Shown: positions 35,901-47,900 of the stretch, piece by piece
Numbering within the stretch: position 1 is the stretch's first letter
Layout of the letters: every line of letters begins with the position of its first letter
Source of the DNA: Flaveria trinervia
Taxonomy: Eukaryota; Streptophyta; Magnoliopsida; Asterales; Asteraceae
Assembly (NCBI GenBank): GCA_025506515.1
Contig: CM046442.1
Coordinates: 59,567,376-59,631,375, forward strand
Length of the DNA: 64,000 bases
Reading direction: 5' to 3'
Position numbers and translations under genes: made by a program
The notes under the pieces: generated by a model
The model's database searches: none
Told to the model about the DNA's origin: nothing
What the model saw: only the letters and a program-made list of their open reading frames with translations

Positions 35901-38900
35901 TGGAAAACCTTGAAATGCAACACTGGTCTAAATTTTTTTAACAAGAGTCTCAAAAGTAAACCCCTATGTAAATATATGGACGCTTATAAACCGAACAAAA
36001 ACACTTGGACAAACACCATCCACATAATATACACATGAAATAACACCAACGAAAAGAACCAGCAAATTAAAAACTGCTAAACGTGGGGTTCAAACCTAGT
36101 TGCATTACACTTGCCAACTTGTGTATTATTATAGACGAAATGAACATCAAACGAATATATTAAACAAAACTATAAGTAAATTATACTTAAACCTATGTCA
36201 TTATGTAGGATTAAATGTAAATAACTCTGCTTAGACCTTGTTAACTACATTATTTAGTTTTTTTATTATATAATTATGTTTAGCTCATAGACCAAAGTTA
36301 GATTTCTAGGGTTTTTAGTTTGTGGATCTTAATTTCTTAAATATTGAAAGACCTTTTCATTGTAATTTATAACATTTGGTAAACAAATATAGTTTGTGTT
36401 TTACTAACCTTATGAAAAATATCAAGTTATCCCACTATCAAAATCTTAAATCTAGTTTTTTCATATTATCTGATTTTAATGATAACTCTTGAAGTCGTGC
36501 TTAGAAATGTAAACAAGCAAAGACGAGTCGAGCTAGGGTGGCCTTGGGCTCGGCTCGTGCCTAGTGCTCGTTTATATTAATGAGCTCAAAATTGTGAAAT
36601 ATTTTTTAAAAATTAATAATTTTCATATTTGTATATACATTATAAATAATACATTTTTTATATTTGTTTATCTTAACTCACTAATAAAATAATATAAGAT
36701 TGGTATTTCACGGACCATAATAATCTTTTAATACATTTATACTTATACTTAGATTCTCATTAAAAAAATCAAGATAATCGTATGTGTATCTTATACTTAA
36801 ACAATATATGTCATATTTTTATGTATATTTTAGTAATTTCGAACATGTGTATCACTTATGTTGAATGAAAATAAAGTTGGTAACTAATATTTAGAAAATT
36901 ATAAAATAATCTTTTAAAATAAGATATAATTTCAAAACTACGTATAGTTAGTTAATCTAAGTAATAAAATAATAACAATTTTTTTAACTTTCGTCTTTAA
37001 ACAGTGTCATTTTTTAAAAAGGTTCATTGTATTATACAAGTTCATGTTTCATAAATTTATGGTTTTAAAATTTTATATTTTTAATAAAAAAACATGTTTT
37101 TAATTTATTAAAAAAATGTTAAACAATCTAGAAAGAATACTTAGCATCTAATATCATTATATATGGCAAAATGAATATGAAAAAATGACATGATCCAAGC
37201 AAAAATCATATTGCTTTATTAGTTTAAATTTGTATATATACAAATAAATTGTAAACAGGTATTAAATTATACGAGCTCATGAGCAAGCATGGGCGGAGAG
37301 AGGTAGTGAAGTAACGCCATTCAAATTTGTGATTCATATGGAGCATGTATTAAGACATTTTAGTTTGCCTCCAATCATTTTTTAAGCGACTCCCACAAAA
37401 AAATTGCTGAAAATAAAAACTAGTTAACCTTGTATATTTTAGTTTTTTTTCTAATTTAAAGTAGCTTCTTTCTCAGCTCTCTCTTTGTCTCTTCTCAAAT
37501 AATTATATCTTCTAGATTTTCTGATTTTAAGAGGGCGGTTCTTGAAGCAACTGATAAAGTTGTTGTTTTTTGATCTTAAGGTCATAGTCTCATACATAAA
37601 AGTGTAGAGTAAGGTTGCGTACATTCGATTACGCCCCCTTCATGAACCCTGCGCAAACCGAGAGTTAAGTCAAATATTTTTGTTGTCGTTTTTTAGATTT
37701 TCTAATTTAAAAACTTGGTGTAAATGAAAAAGGTTTAGTTGTTGTGTGTATTTTGATAATATGGTCTCATTTCATGTTTCTCGTTGTTTAATGATTTTTG
37801 TTTTTCATTTCTACACACATGAAGAATAGTATTTGTTGCACTTATGTATACAGACATTAATAATTTTAAATTATATGTAAACTTGATTATTGGTTGAAAC
37901 GTGAAACTAGTTTGGTAAACTTTTGGGTGCTAGTTGTTCATGATTAAAAATTTAGTGATAAAAACCTAACCAAACCTGACCCGAGAAATATAATTTCGAA
38001 TTGAGAGAAAACCTAGCACCAGAAAATGTGTCCCCATTGAATAAAATTCATGGTATCATCACTGTGAGTCAGCCAACAAGCCAGATAACGAGCGATCCAC
38101 AAAGCGAGCTTGCCTTGGCTCGGGTTCTGGTCGTTTACAAACCGAGTCGAGTCTGCTTAGCTCGTTTATTAGTGAGCCGATTTTGAATGAGCTATTTATG
38201 AGCAATCTGTGAGATTTTTGAACAGCGCTAGTCGCAGTAGACATTTTGAACACATGCGTCTAGACACCCCTAAAACAGTTCTTGTGGAATGAAGATTTGC
38301 TTACCAAATTCTATAGTAGAAAGCAATAAAACTTCAAAATGGATATTAGAAAAGAAAAGAAGTAAATGAATTGCTATAGATAACATACCAAAAGGCGAGA
38401 GAACCCTTCCCTGCCAATATCCCAGGTAATATTGAAGCAAACTTTTCAGCAATCAAGGCACAACATGAACAGTCCTGAATTGCCAAATATCATTTTAATC
38501 AAATACTAAGTTCTATGAATTAACTAATAAAATAGGCCATTTAAATTTTGCATCTTAGTAATACACTGGTTGAATTCATTCCCCAGCTTCTTCTTCATGC
38601 TTCACCAATGTTAGGAGATGACAATGGATTAAAAGTCACCGTAAGTGTAATCACTAATGCATAAAACCACATAAATGTTTTATTTTAAAGTTTGATTTTC
38701 AGTGCAGTAATATATTTTAAAGTTGTTTCACATGGAAAGAAGCTTCATCTTTTGTGTGTTCGGATTTATGGTCACCTGTTTGTCACAACAGTATCAGCTG
38801 AAGCATAAGCATAGCCACTCTATAGAACAACTTAAAAGGAGATTAAAGAACTTAAAGATCTATGAATTATCAAGTAGAGTCTGACCTGGCAACTGAATAC

Positions 38901-40640
38901 TTCTACTACAGAATCCTTTAATGCCTGTTTCAAGAAGACACAAGTAGGTAGTCCTTCAATCTTCTCTTTAATAAATCATAGTGAGTGAGGTGGAGGTTTG
39001 GATATCGGGTCAAAAAGGGTTGGTGTTGAGACTGTTCATAGTTTGGTACAACCCATGTTGAGTTGACCTGCAAACATGTTATGGACAATGCATAATTTTT
39101 TATTCATTAATTAATGTGAGGGTTGTGACTTACGATCACTAACACAAAAATAAAAATCTTTATATAAAACGATTTACAAGGTTGTTTGCAATAAAAAGGG
39201 ACTTTAAGTAACTTTCAACCCGGTTTGAAATGTTTCTCTGGGTAAAATATTTGATTCAACCCTCAAACACTCGTTTGAGATGAACAAAAATGCAACCCAA
39301 ATTGAACTACGTACATATGAAGTGTTAAAATTGCTAACTCTACCAATAACAACGGAAACCAAATTTACCTCTTGTTTCTCCTGAAGTTTGTCAGCATTCA
39401 GCAAAACGATTTTAAGACTTCCAAATAGATCATAATATGAAAGATCAACCTGCTCATTGAGCAAACACAAAACAACAATGTTAATTACGAGAACAAATGG
39501 TAATATTGTAAGATAAGATGCCATGAATCCCAACATTTCTGAATTGACTAAAATATTAACTTTACCTCATCGATGAATAAAAGTGACGACTGATCAATGT
39601 TACATGAACTAAGCAGCCAGTCTAGCTCACCATGAGAATTGATGTCTGCCCTCTTAAGGTTGATAACAGGCACGGTGCAAAATTGAGAGGTCTTGTCTCT
39701 TTCTTGCAAGTAGAAGGAATACATGATAACAGAAATAAAAGATCCCGCATCTGCATATAATTGCAATACTTATATGAACTATGTTAACATGTGCTGGAAA
39801 TGAGATAATAATATGAATGACCTCTATGTTTGCATTTGTGGGTCACCCGACTTGCGCTAAGTAATAATACTAGCGTGTATATATATATATATATATACCT
39901 GAGATGTGTCCAAGTACGGCACGCAAAAAACTGTCCAGGAACACCAGCATTAACAGCATCCTTAGTAGCTTTCAGATACATATTGAGCTTCTGAATGCTT
40001 TTACAAGACTCCACAGCATCTATCTGTGGTGAATTACCATAATAGAAAGATGCAGCACACGGCGGAGGTGAAACTTGTTCCCTCTTACTAATACTTTCAA
40101 ATGAGTTTTCAACACTTGGCAAATCATCTGTTATTTGAGGTGAAGTTACTGTAACACTTTGAGATAAAGACAGTCGAAAAGGCTCCTTCTTAATGTTTAA
40201 CTGTGAAACTTGAGATGAAGTGTGTTCCGAAGTATCACTTGCATAACCGATGACTGAGGAGGAACGAGTAACTTTGTGTTTACTGGTCCTTCCCAGAAAG
40301 TCAAATAGAGATTTCCTGTTGATCAAAGAGGTGTTACCTGTTTTTAATCCATCAAAAAATGGATTCTCACGATCTCGGATGTATTTCCCCTGCCCATAAT
40401 TAACCAGTAGAGGTGATGATGTAATAATTGTATGTGATCATGTAATAATTGTATGGCCAATATTTCTTCTCAAAACAAAAAGATATATATATATATACAC
40501 ATAAAATAAACACACACACACACATATATATATATACATATGTATATGTATGTATGAAATGAGTTTTATAGCATAATAGTTGAACCAAGAAGAAATGTCA
40601 CCTGTTGGTTTTGTAGGACTGAATCAGATGGAGAAACCAT
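32978..40640 (-). CDS. Prune-like DHH/DHHA2 phosphoesterase gene, 12 coding exons, three 1-bp indels
   Basis: Host gene reconstructed from splice sites. Exons in transcript order: 40640-40602, 40389-39899, 39750-39566, 39449-39369, 38924-38886, 38474-38389, 35061-34935, 34805-34726, 34508-34395, 34261-34200, 33657-33555, 33069-32978. All internal boundaries are GT/AG. Exon 1 starts MVSPSDSVLQNQQ in a good context and exon 12 ends at TAA 32978-32980. VPVINLKRADINSHGELDWL, SLLFIDE, VDLSYYDLFGSLKIVLLNAD and AGILLDTENLTSPQCTLVDK fit the DHH superfamily Prune/exopolyphosphatase group. The later exons (VSHLSVGQILQKDF, LEKLRLLIIISGY, MLISAESEDLMKDLL) fit a DHHA2 domain. Exon 2 has one extra base and exons 6 and 8 each lack one; allowing for these, the total is about 499 codons. 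The usual DHH box position reads NADK, so catalysis is doubtful. Substrate unknown. Confidence 0.78.
33642..33760 (-). repeat. 59-bp tandem duplication over the exon 11 splice acceptor
   Basis: GCAGAGATCAACATTTCCT...TTTATTCA occurs twice in a row (about 33642-33700 and 33701-33760) with two or three differences. The duplicated segment carries the start of exon 11 and its acceptor, so the gene has two candidate acceptors 59 bp apart. Only the one nearer the exon body joins in frame. Confidence 0.85.
36502..38272. mobile_element. Possible non-autonomous DNA transposon relic
   Basis: The left side begins TAGAAATGTAAACAAGC and continues with CGAGTCGAGCT and GGCTCGGCTCGTG words. The right side has GCTTGCCTTGGCTCGG, GTTTACAAACCGAGTCGAG and ends AGACACCCCTA. 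Paired GAGCTCG-rich arms with TAGGGGTGT-like termini are typical of small hAT-type elements in plants. The ends are only partly complementary and no target duplication is visible. Confidence 0.35.
37500..37680 (+). mobile_element. SINE-like relic
   Basis: GAGTAAGGTTGCGTACATTCG (37607 onward) followed by CCCCCTTCATGAACCCTGCG resembles the body of plant tRNA-derived SINEs (GTAAGGCTGCGTACA...GACCCTG). The tRNA-like head is not convincing, so this is a partial, diverged copy. Confidence 0.4.
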
Positions 40641-40928
40641 GGAGTCGGAACAACTGACAATTCAATGGGGGAGAGACTCATTGAAAGGGCTTAGTGGAAG
40701 TAGATCAAAAAATAAGACAACAAGAAGATGGATGTTGAAGTTGCCGTCCCATCTTCCTTGTGGAATCCGCCATGCTCGTCGTATTGCCGTTGGGGTTTCA
40801 TTAAACTACAAATTCCATGTTCCGTTGGAAACTATCCATTATGCCTTTAGCCTCTCGCATAGACATTAATCTTTTTACTTGGTCTAAATTACAACCTCTG
40901 TGTGTGTTGCGCTTCTAAAAGAAAACAA
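40641..40928 (-). promoter_or_regulatory. Presumed 5' UTR and proximal promoter of the Prune-like gene
   Basis: This lies between the start codon (40640) and the microsatellite. It is moderately GC-rich with no competing ORF of recognisable family. No clear TATA box was found except the TA-rich microsatellite itself. Assignment rests on position only. Confidence 0.4.
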
Positions 40929-40966
40929 ATATATATATTATATATATATTATATATATATATATAT

Positions 40967-41003
<37 letters not shown>

Positions 41004-41553
41004 GTATGTATATATATATATATATGTATGTATATATACATACATATATACACATATGTATGTATATATATATACATATATACATATATGTATGTATATA
41101 TATATGCATATATATACAAATATGTATATATACATATATGTATATGTATATGTACGTATATGTATATGTACGTATATGTATATGTACGTATATGTATATG
41201 TACGTATATGTATATGTACGTATATGTATATGTACGTATATGTATATGTACGTATATGTATATGTACGTATGTATATGTACGTATTGTATATGTACGTAT
41301 TGTATATGTACGTATATGTATATGTACGTATATGTATATGTACGTATATGTATATGTACATATAAGTATATGTACATGTACATATATGTATATGTATATA
41401 TACATATATATGTATATGTATATATAAGTATATGTACATATACATATATATGTATATGTATATATAAGTATATGTACGTATACATATATGTATATGTACA
41501 TATACATACATACGTATATATACATATACGTATATATAGGTATACATACATAT

Positions 41554-41609
<56 letters not shown>

Positions 41610-41649
41610 ACATATTATATGTATATATACATATGTAAATACATATAAT

Positions 41650-41683
<34 letters not shown>

Positions 41684-41709
41684 ATATACACATATATATA
41701 CATATAATC
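40929..41709. repeat. TA-rich microsatellite with 16-bp higher-order unit
   Basis: About 780 bp of TATA, TATG and TACA steps. The core (about 41140-41370) is a regular array of a 16-bp unit GTACGTATATGTATAT, some 13 copies, with a few shortened ones around 41280-41310. Flanks are pure (TA)n. Every strand and frame is open, giving false ORFs of Tyr/Ile/Val/Cys. It lies directly upstream of the Prune-like gene. Confidence 0.93.
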
Positions 41710-41714
41710 CAATT

Positions 41715-43437
41715 AATTATAGTTCTTGCTTAAGCATTTTTGGGCTTGAGTGCACGACATGAGTTTGAGCCATTTGGAGGATTTTCTACTGAAAACTTTC
41801 AATGTATCCCCCGAAGGCAAAGGAATACGGATGTATTTCTCGAACCAAATAATCTCGGCATGATGTTTGGCTAATCTCGGCATGATGCTTGGCTAATCTC
41901 GGCATGATATTTGGCTAACCAATCGATAAAGAAATCATGCGCATCGAGACTCAAAATACAATCACAAATACAGATATCAATGGTGATAGGTTCTCTATCA
42001 GCGACTTCAACAGTGAGAGGTCTTTCTAGTTTTGTAAGTGGCATTGCAAGAATAGACTCAAACTCTAACGAGACAAAACTTCTATTGGCTCTAGAATCAA
42101 ATAGAACGTAGGCATAAGAATTATTACTAAGAAACATACATGTTCAGTTTTAAAGACATTTAACGATACATGTAAAACATCAAAAAGACTTAGATCATAA
42201 AAGTTGAGGTTGGGTTTAACATACCGTTCACCACATCATTGTTTGCTTGTGCTTCCTTTGCATTGATATTGAAAACACATCCTTGGGCTTGTGGAACACT
42301 ACCCGTAAGACAAGGGCATTGTGGGCGGAAGTGACCAGGTTCCCCACAATTGTAGCAAACACGATTTGCAACCATCACGACATTATTAGATGCACGGTGA
42401 CAAGTCGTCACCAAGTGTCCATATTTACCGCACAAAGTACAGATGCGACACGGAGTGTTCCTCGGATGATGGTACCTACAGACATTGCACATAGGTTGAG
42501 GACTAGCATAGGCCCTAGCCACTGGTGCTTGTGCCATAGGTGCAACCACATGTACAAGTTGTCTTTGAGGTGCCTTAGGTGTAACCACCACAAAGTTGCG
42601 AGCCGGTGTGAACTTGCATTTCATCTTCTTGTTGTTGTTGTTGTAAGACGGTTTAGTTTTAGTCTCCTTAGCAGCTTCAGGGACCGTTTTCTCAACCTTT
42701 TTAGCACCCTTGACAGACATGGTGCCCGCTCGTATATGATTCTCAGTAAGTTGAGCGGTGATATTGATGGCTTCCTCCAAAGTTGTGAGTCGACTACCCA
42801 TCACAACATCTTGAATTTAGGGTGGTATCCCCTTGATGAACTTCTCGATGTTGCGAGGAACAATGTCGACCATATGGGGCAACAAAATGCTCAACTCGTG
42901 ATGCCTAGTTGACTAGGCCAAGTGATCACCACCATCTTTTTAAAGTTTCAGAACTCTTCCTCCAGCTTTTGCAGTTCACTTCTCGGGCAAAATTTCACGA
43001 TACCAATATTCTTCAACTCATCCCAAGTCAGTGCTAACACAACATCAGCACCATGGTTCTTTTCTCGCTATTCAACCATGTGAGTGCCCTTTGTTAGAGC
43101 ATACTAGTGACATAGCGAACGTTGAGCGCCTCGGGACACTCACAGTTGATATATGTGTTTTCTAAGCTTTCGAACCACTCGAGAAGTCCAGTGGCTCCTT
43201 CCTTTACACTATAGCTAGTGGGCTTGCATGAACTAAAGTGTTTGAACATGCAGGCTTGGTTATAGGCCCTTGGTTCGTGCTATTTTCTTCTTGACCATTT
43301 CCATTGTTGCTAGAGTTGGTCATCAAGGTGCTATTTAGTTCAACAACCATGGTCGATATGACATCACCCATTTGATGAGCAATCATGGCGGCTAACTTTC
43401 GGTCGGAACTTCCACGCTTTCTATGGTGACGAGACAT
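41715..43437 (-). pseudogene. D: fragment of a Ty3-gypsy gag and protease
   Basis: Read on the minus strand. Gag starts MSRHHRKRGSSDRKL (43437), is disrupted in the middle (42805-43203), and continues at 42804 with TLEEAINITAQLTENH. Zinc-knuckle-like motifs CTLCGKYGHLVTTC and CYNCGEPGHFRPQC lie near 42300-42440. The protease follows with its active site reading FDSRANRSF (about 42095-42120), where the usual Gly is Arg. DWLAKYHAEI is then seen, with a 22-bp triplication after it and KYIRIPLPSGDTL in another frame. It ends at the microsatellite edge, so RT and integrase are missing. Confidence 0.8.
41861..41926. repeat. 22-bp unit in three tandem copies
   Basis: AATCTCGGCATGATGTTTGGCT-type unit three times, with variants GTTTGG, GCTTGG and ATTTGG. 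It lies in the protease-to-RT linker of fragment D. The unit length is not a multiple of three, so each copy shifts the frame. Confidence 0.9.
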
Positions 43438-43989
43438 GCTGGATACAAAATAAGTTAGTCATAGGAATTTGGAGATAAAAGGATAGTAAATCAAACAAGG
43501 ATTATTCAAGATTTGTAAATCACACATGAAATGATTCCGTTTGGTAATGCATTACCATTTGGAAATGTTGACACATCAAGGTAAATTGACCCATTTGCCT
43601 TAGAAACTTATGTATATTGATCATAGTTTATCACTTATCCCAGAAATCCCTAGGTAAGCATAATACAGATGTCTATGTGTCACACAATATCTCTTAGGTT
43701 CATGGAATTAAAACCTTGATGAGATTTTCATAGATTAGACATAAAGTCTAAAGAATTAAACCATCGATATAAAGCGTATGATCCCACGTGTCATCGAGAA
43801 TAAGTTTAAGAACTTTCATTCGTCGGGGAGAATTAAAGAATTAAGATTAAATTTAGGGGAGACAAGTAACAAAATTTAATCAATTACAAGGCATCAAATT
43901 GCACATAAAAACGCATCCCTAGTGAGATAGCATCATATAGCATGCAACAATATGACAGGATAAGTGATCTCAAGTTTGATGGATTAGAG
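43438..43989. other. Non-coding stretch upstream of fragment D gag
   Basis: Possibly the 5' leader or LTR edge of fragment D. No primer binding site or gene was recognised before the LTR of element C begins near 43990. Confidence 0.4.
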
Positions 43990-44688
43990 TGTAACGCAAC
44001 GGAATAAGAACAAGAATTAGACAAATTATAGCAAGAATTTGATATTCGTATGGATTAAGAACAAATACGGTTGTAACGAGAGAATATATATCTGTGAAAA
44101 GGAATGTTTCAATAATATCAAATGTTTCTGCTCAATCATTCACAGATTACAATTAGGTTGACACTCCTTATATAGAGTGCAATCACTGCTGATATCACGG
44201 GATAGTGACATCTGGCAGATTATTACAAAAATAACTAAAACTTGACAAACTACTGAAATGTTCACAACTACTGAGAATATATCAGAGTGCTAAGTACAAA
44301 ACATAAAACTACTTATACGAAACTACTGAAACTACAACGACTGAAGAACAAGCTCTTCAGTCGTTTTACAAAACTACTGAAAAGAAAAACATAAAACTAC
44401 TGAAAAGAAAACCGTCACAACTACTGAAGAAGACCTCTTCAGCTGTTGTGACAACGTCTGATACTTGGTCTTCAGTACTTGTCTTCAGCACTTGTCTTCA
44501 GACTGTCTTCAGTACTTGTCTTCAGACTTGTCTTCAGCACTTGTCTTCAAATTTTGTCTTCAGCACTTGTCTTCAGACTTTGTCTTCAGCACTTGTGTCT
44601 TCAGCTGTTGTGGACTTCAGTAGTTGTTGTGACGTCTGTGGGACTTAAGGTTTTTCTGATCCGGCTCATTGGTTCTTTTGGTCCAACA
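43990..44688 (-). mobile_element. Element C 3' LTR
   Basis: On the minus strand it starts TGTTGGACCAAAAGAACC (44688) and probably ends ...CCGTTGCGTTACA (43990). The left end is inferred, because the matching 5' LTR and target duplication are missing. CTATATAAGG, a TATA box, lies at about 44166-44177. From 44280 to 44640 the plus strand carries many ACTACTGAA and CTTCAGTACTTGTCTTCAG words. Confidence 0.75.
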
Positions 44689-44700
44689 AACTCCCCCTGA
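44689..44700 (-). other. Polypurine tract of element C
   Basis: On the minus strand TCAGGGGGAGTT directly precedes the LTR, mirroring AGGGGGAGTA in element A. Confidence 0.78.
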
Positions 44701-44905
44701 ACCAATGCAGCCAAAACCTTAACTTTATTGAGGTCCCACTTATTGTTGGCGATAAGATTGGTCTTTTTCCTTCTTGATCAGCTAAGAAGATGACCCAATT
44801 AAGCACTGGCCTGGGAATAGATTTCTGAAATTTGGTTGGCATAGTATGGATAAGAGCCCTGACTTTGGGGAACTGGACACAGGGTTGTGGTCCTATCCAT
44901 GAAAT

Positions 44906-47900
44906 CTACTTCCCATGTATAAGCCTGTAGGATTCTCTGGTGTATGCTCTGAGAAACATAATTTGTTCTTGCATGGTAAGATTTTCAGCTCCACCATCAA
45001 ACAGTCCTTCACGCCCATACAGCTCTGAAATATACTTAGCCTGTTTGCCATTTTTGAGCTCAACTGTTGTAATCTGTCTGTATGCAAACTCATCTGGGTG
45101 AGTACCTTCAAGTAACAGACTGAGCTCATTTTGTTTGAAGTTCTCAAGCCTCTTGTAGACTAACTCCTTTTTAATTACTCTGTTCTCTAACATCTTTTGG
45201 GGTGGCTGTTTAGTTTCATAGGCCTTCTTGAAATCTTCTACAATTTCCCAGGGTGATACTACAAGGACCACTATGATCTCTTCATCTACGATCCTTTTTA
45301 CTTGGCCCTTGTATCTCGAAGGAATGTCTTTCTTCACAATTCTGTGAGCCACCCTAGGATCAGGCCATATTCTCACCTTTTCCTTTTGATATTGAAATGT
45401 GTTAGCAAGGGTGTACAAACTCAGAGCTTCTTTCTTCATACTGATTATTGATGAAGAAGCAGCATAAGTTTTGTCTATGCTTTTCAGTATCTCATTATCA
45501 TGAAGCTTTTGCTGCTGTTCTTCTTCTATCTTTACTCTCACAGCTTCCATCTGTGAGGTGGGAGTGATGGGCATAGGTTTGGCTTTAGGCAAAGTTAGGA
45601 CTGCGGAAAGAGGCAGCCTATCTTCTTCCTCGTCATCCTCTTCTTCTTCTTCTTCTAGCCTCAACACCTTCTCTTCTTCTTCTTGGGTGCATCATCGGCT
45701 GTTGGTTTTGAGGGTAAAGGAATTGGTTTAGTGGGTTGTGGTAGTGGTGATTTTGAAGTGGGAGGTTTTGCAGGTTGTTCTAGCATTCTTGTAGTGAGTG
45801 AGGCTTTTGAGTGTTTTGCTAGTTCCTTTCTGTTCCCAGCACCTGCCTCATTTAGTGCTTCAATCACCAATCCCTTAGTGTATGCTTCAGACGAACAGAT
45901 CTTGGTGGTTATTGCCAAGATACTATCCTGGTCCATGACTTAATCTCGATCAATGATCTCCCAAGGTACTTTTCAATGAATCTGATCATGATCTCTAGTC
46001 TTTCTCTTTCTAATGCATCATAACATTCCATCTTGAGTTAATTTCTTCAACTTCAAGTCTCCTAATCTCTGAGTCAAGCTGTGCAGTATCGTACCCCTGT
46101 CTATACAGTTGATCAATAATGGAGTCCATTGATTTACTGTGTGTAGCATCCGCCATTTTGATCATCTCATCGAGTTCGAGTTCTTTTTCTTTTCCTTCAA
46201 CCTTCCTCTTCTTATATGTGACATGAAAGTCTTTGTGACTTTCACCCACTTGATCAATGTCAGCTCCCTTCACAAACTCCTCTTCCTTCTCAGTCTCCTT
46301 TTCTTTCTTCCCCTCTATGCTCTTTCTCTTTGCTTTCACTGACTGACTCTCCCCCTTTTTGGTTGCATTGGTTGCAAGGGTTTGAGTAGCAGAAAGCCTT
46401 ATGCTCACAATCTCCTCCACCAGGGATTGTATGATTGAGGGAAGCCTCTCATCCATGGTTTTGATCACAATGTCTGTGATCATTGGGGTGATGAGAGGTA
46501 GGGATTGCTGAAAGATAGAAGCTGTTTGCTCAGAGGGGTTCTGTCCCTAAGAAGCAGTGCCAGAAATAGAAGCTGGTGGCTCGGAAGTTTTGAGTGGCTG
46601 AGTGTGTGGGAGACCTTCAGGTGAAGGTGCCATCTGTGGGTTTATGTTGGTGGCAGATGGACTTGCTTTTTGAGAGAATTGGTCAAGTAGTCTTTGTAGT
46701 CTACTGACTTCTTCCTCAAGAATTGTGTTTTGGGCCAAAACATCATAAAAGAAGCCCAGGTCATCATCAGCAGATGCTGAATCACCTGACCTCTGCTTGT
46801 AGCAAGATGTACATGCACTGGGTGTAGACCAGTTTTAGCATGTGCCCCTTTTTCTTGGAACTGGGGACTTCCAGCCTCAGGACGATGTCCTTCATTAGCT
46901 GTTGCCTCTGGTGAGGTCTTAGCTATGTTACCAGCCTCAGTCTGATCATGTGCTGATTCAGAAGAGGTGGCAGCCTCACCAGATGTTCATATCTGCATAT
47001 CCACACCAGGAGATAGAACAGTTAAACCCTGGTGCTGTGGGCTGTCAGAAGCATGTTGATCCTCTTCCTCAATTGCTGTGGTTTTCCCCTTTGTTAGTGT
47101 TTGTTGGGGAGGAGGAGAAGCATGCAGCTAAGTCAGCACGTTTGCAACAATGAGAGTAGGACTTTGTGGGGCGGTTGCAGTGGGAGATGGGGTAAAAGCA
47201 GTATGCACCTGGGGAGAATGGTGCTCTTCAATGGCAATCTCCTCAAATGAGGAAGATCCCAAATAGTGGGTACCCCTTCTTTGGTTGCTGCAGGCTCCTT
47301 TTGAGAGGAATCCTGAGCGGTTGTGGCTGGTGAAGTCCTTGTATCCACTAGGGGGTTATAACCAGTGGATATAGCCTGCGTTTGTGTTGCAGGGGCATCC
47401 TCAGGGGACTCATTTCCCTGAGTAGCCTTTTTTTGACTTCTTTTTAGTGGGTTTGGTGGGGACTTTGGATTTGGAGGTGGTGGCGGTGGGTTCCAGCTGC
47501 GTGGGTTTGCGCAGCTTGGCAGCCATATTTAGTGATTGGTCAGAGTTGTGCCGGGAGTATACTTCAGGCAATACAACCGTAGCAGGGACTCCCAGGCCAA
47601 CAAGTCCCTCAGCTTGAAGCTGGTTTTCAATTATGGCCATTATGAACCGAGGATATAATATCCAACGGTTAGCAAGTTGTTTTTGGGCCATATCGTTGAG
47701 CTCTAAAAATAGTATTTCAGAAAAATTTAAAGGTTGTTGCTCAAGGATGGAGTACATTACCTGTTGCCACCTTGTGGTCATTTGATCCCATGATGAAGTC
47801 TTGGGGGCAAGGCAGACATTTACCATGTGAAAGATGAGACGTTCGGCATCCTGGAAATGTTTCTTCAATATGGTAGATGCACTCAGGTTACCCTGGTATC

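Larger units (their letters stand above)
35062..38388 (-). other. Large intron 6 of the Prune-like gene
   Basis: A 3.3 kb AT-rich intron between exons 6 and 7, far longer than the others apart from their moderate spread. It holds the transposon-like and SINE-like relics listed separately. No exon-like coding block was recognised inside. Confidence 0.7.

Noticed and set aside
36070..36100. GGGGTTCAAACCTAG, like a tRNA B box
   Set aside because: No acceptor stem, A box or cloverleaf can be built around it.
40900..41733. Several long ORFs on both strands rich in Tyr, Ile, Val and Cys
   Set aside because: They are products of the TA/GTACGTAT microsatellite, which is open in every frame.
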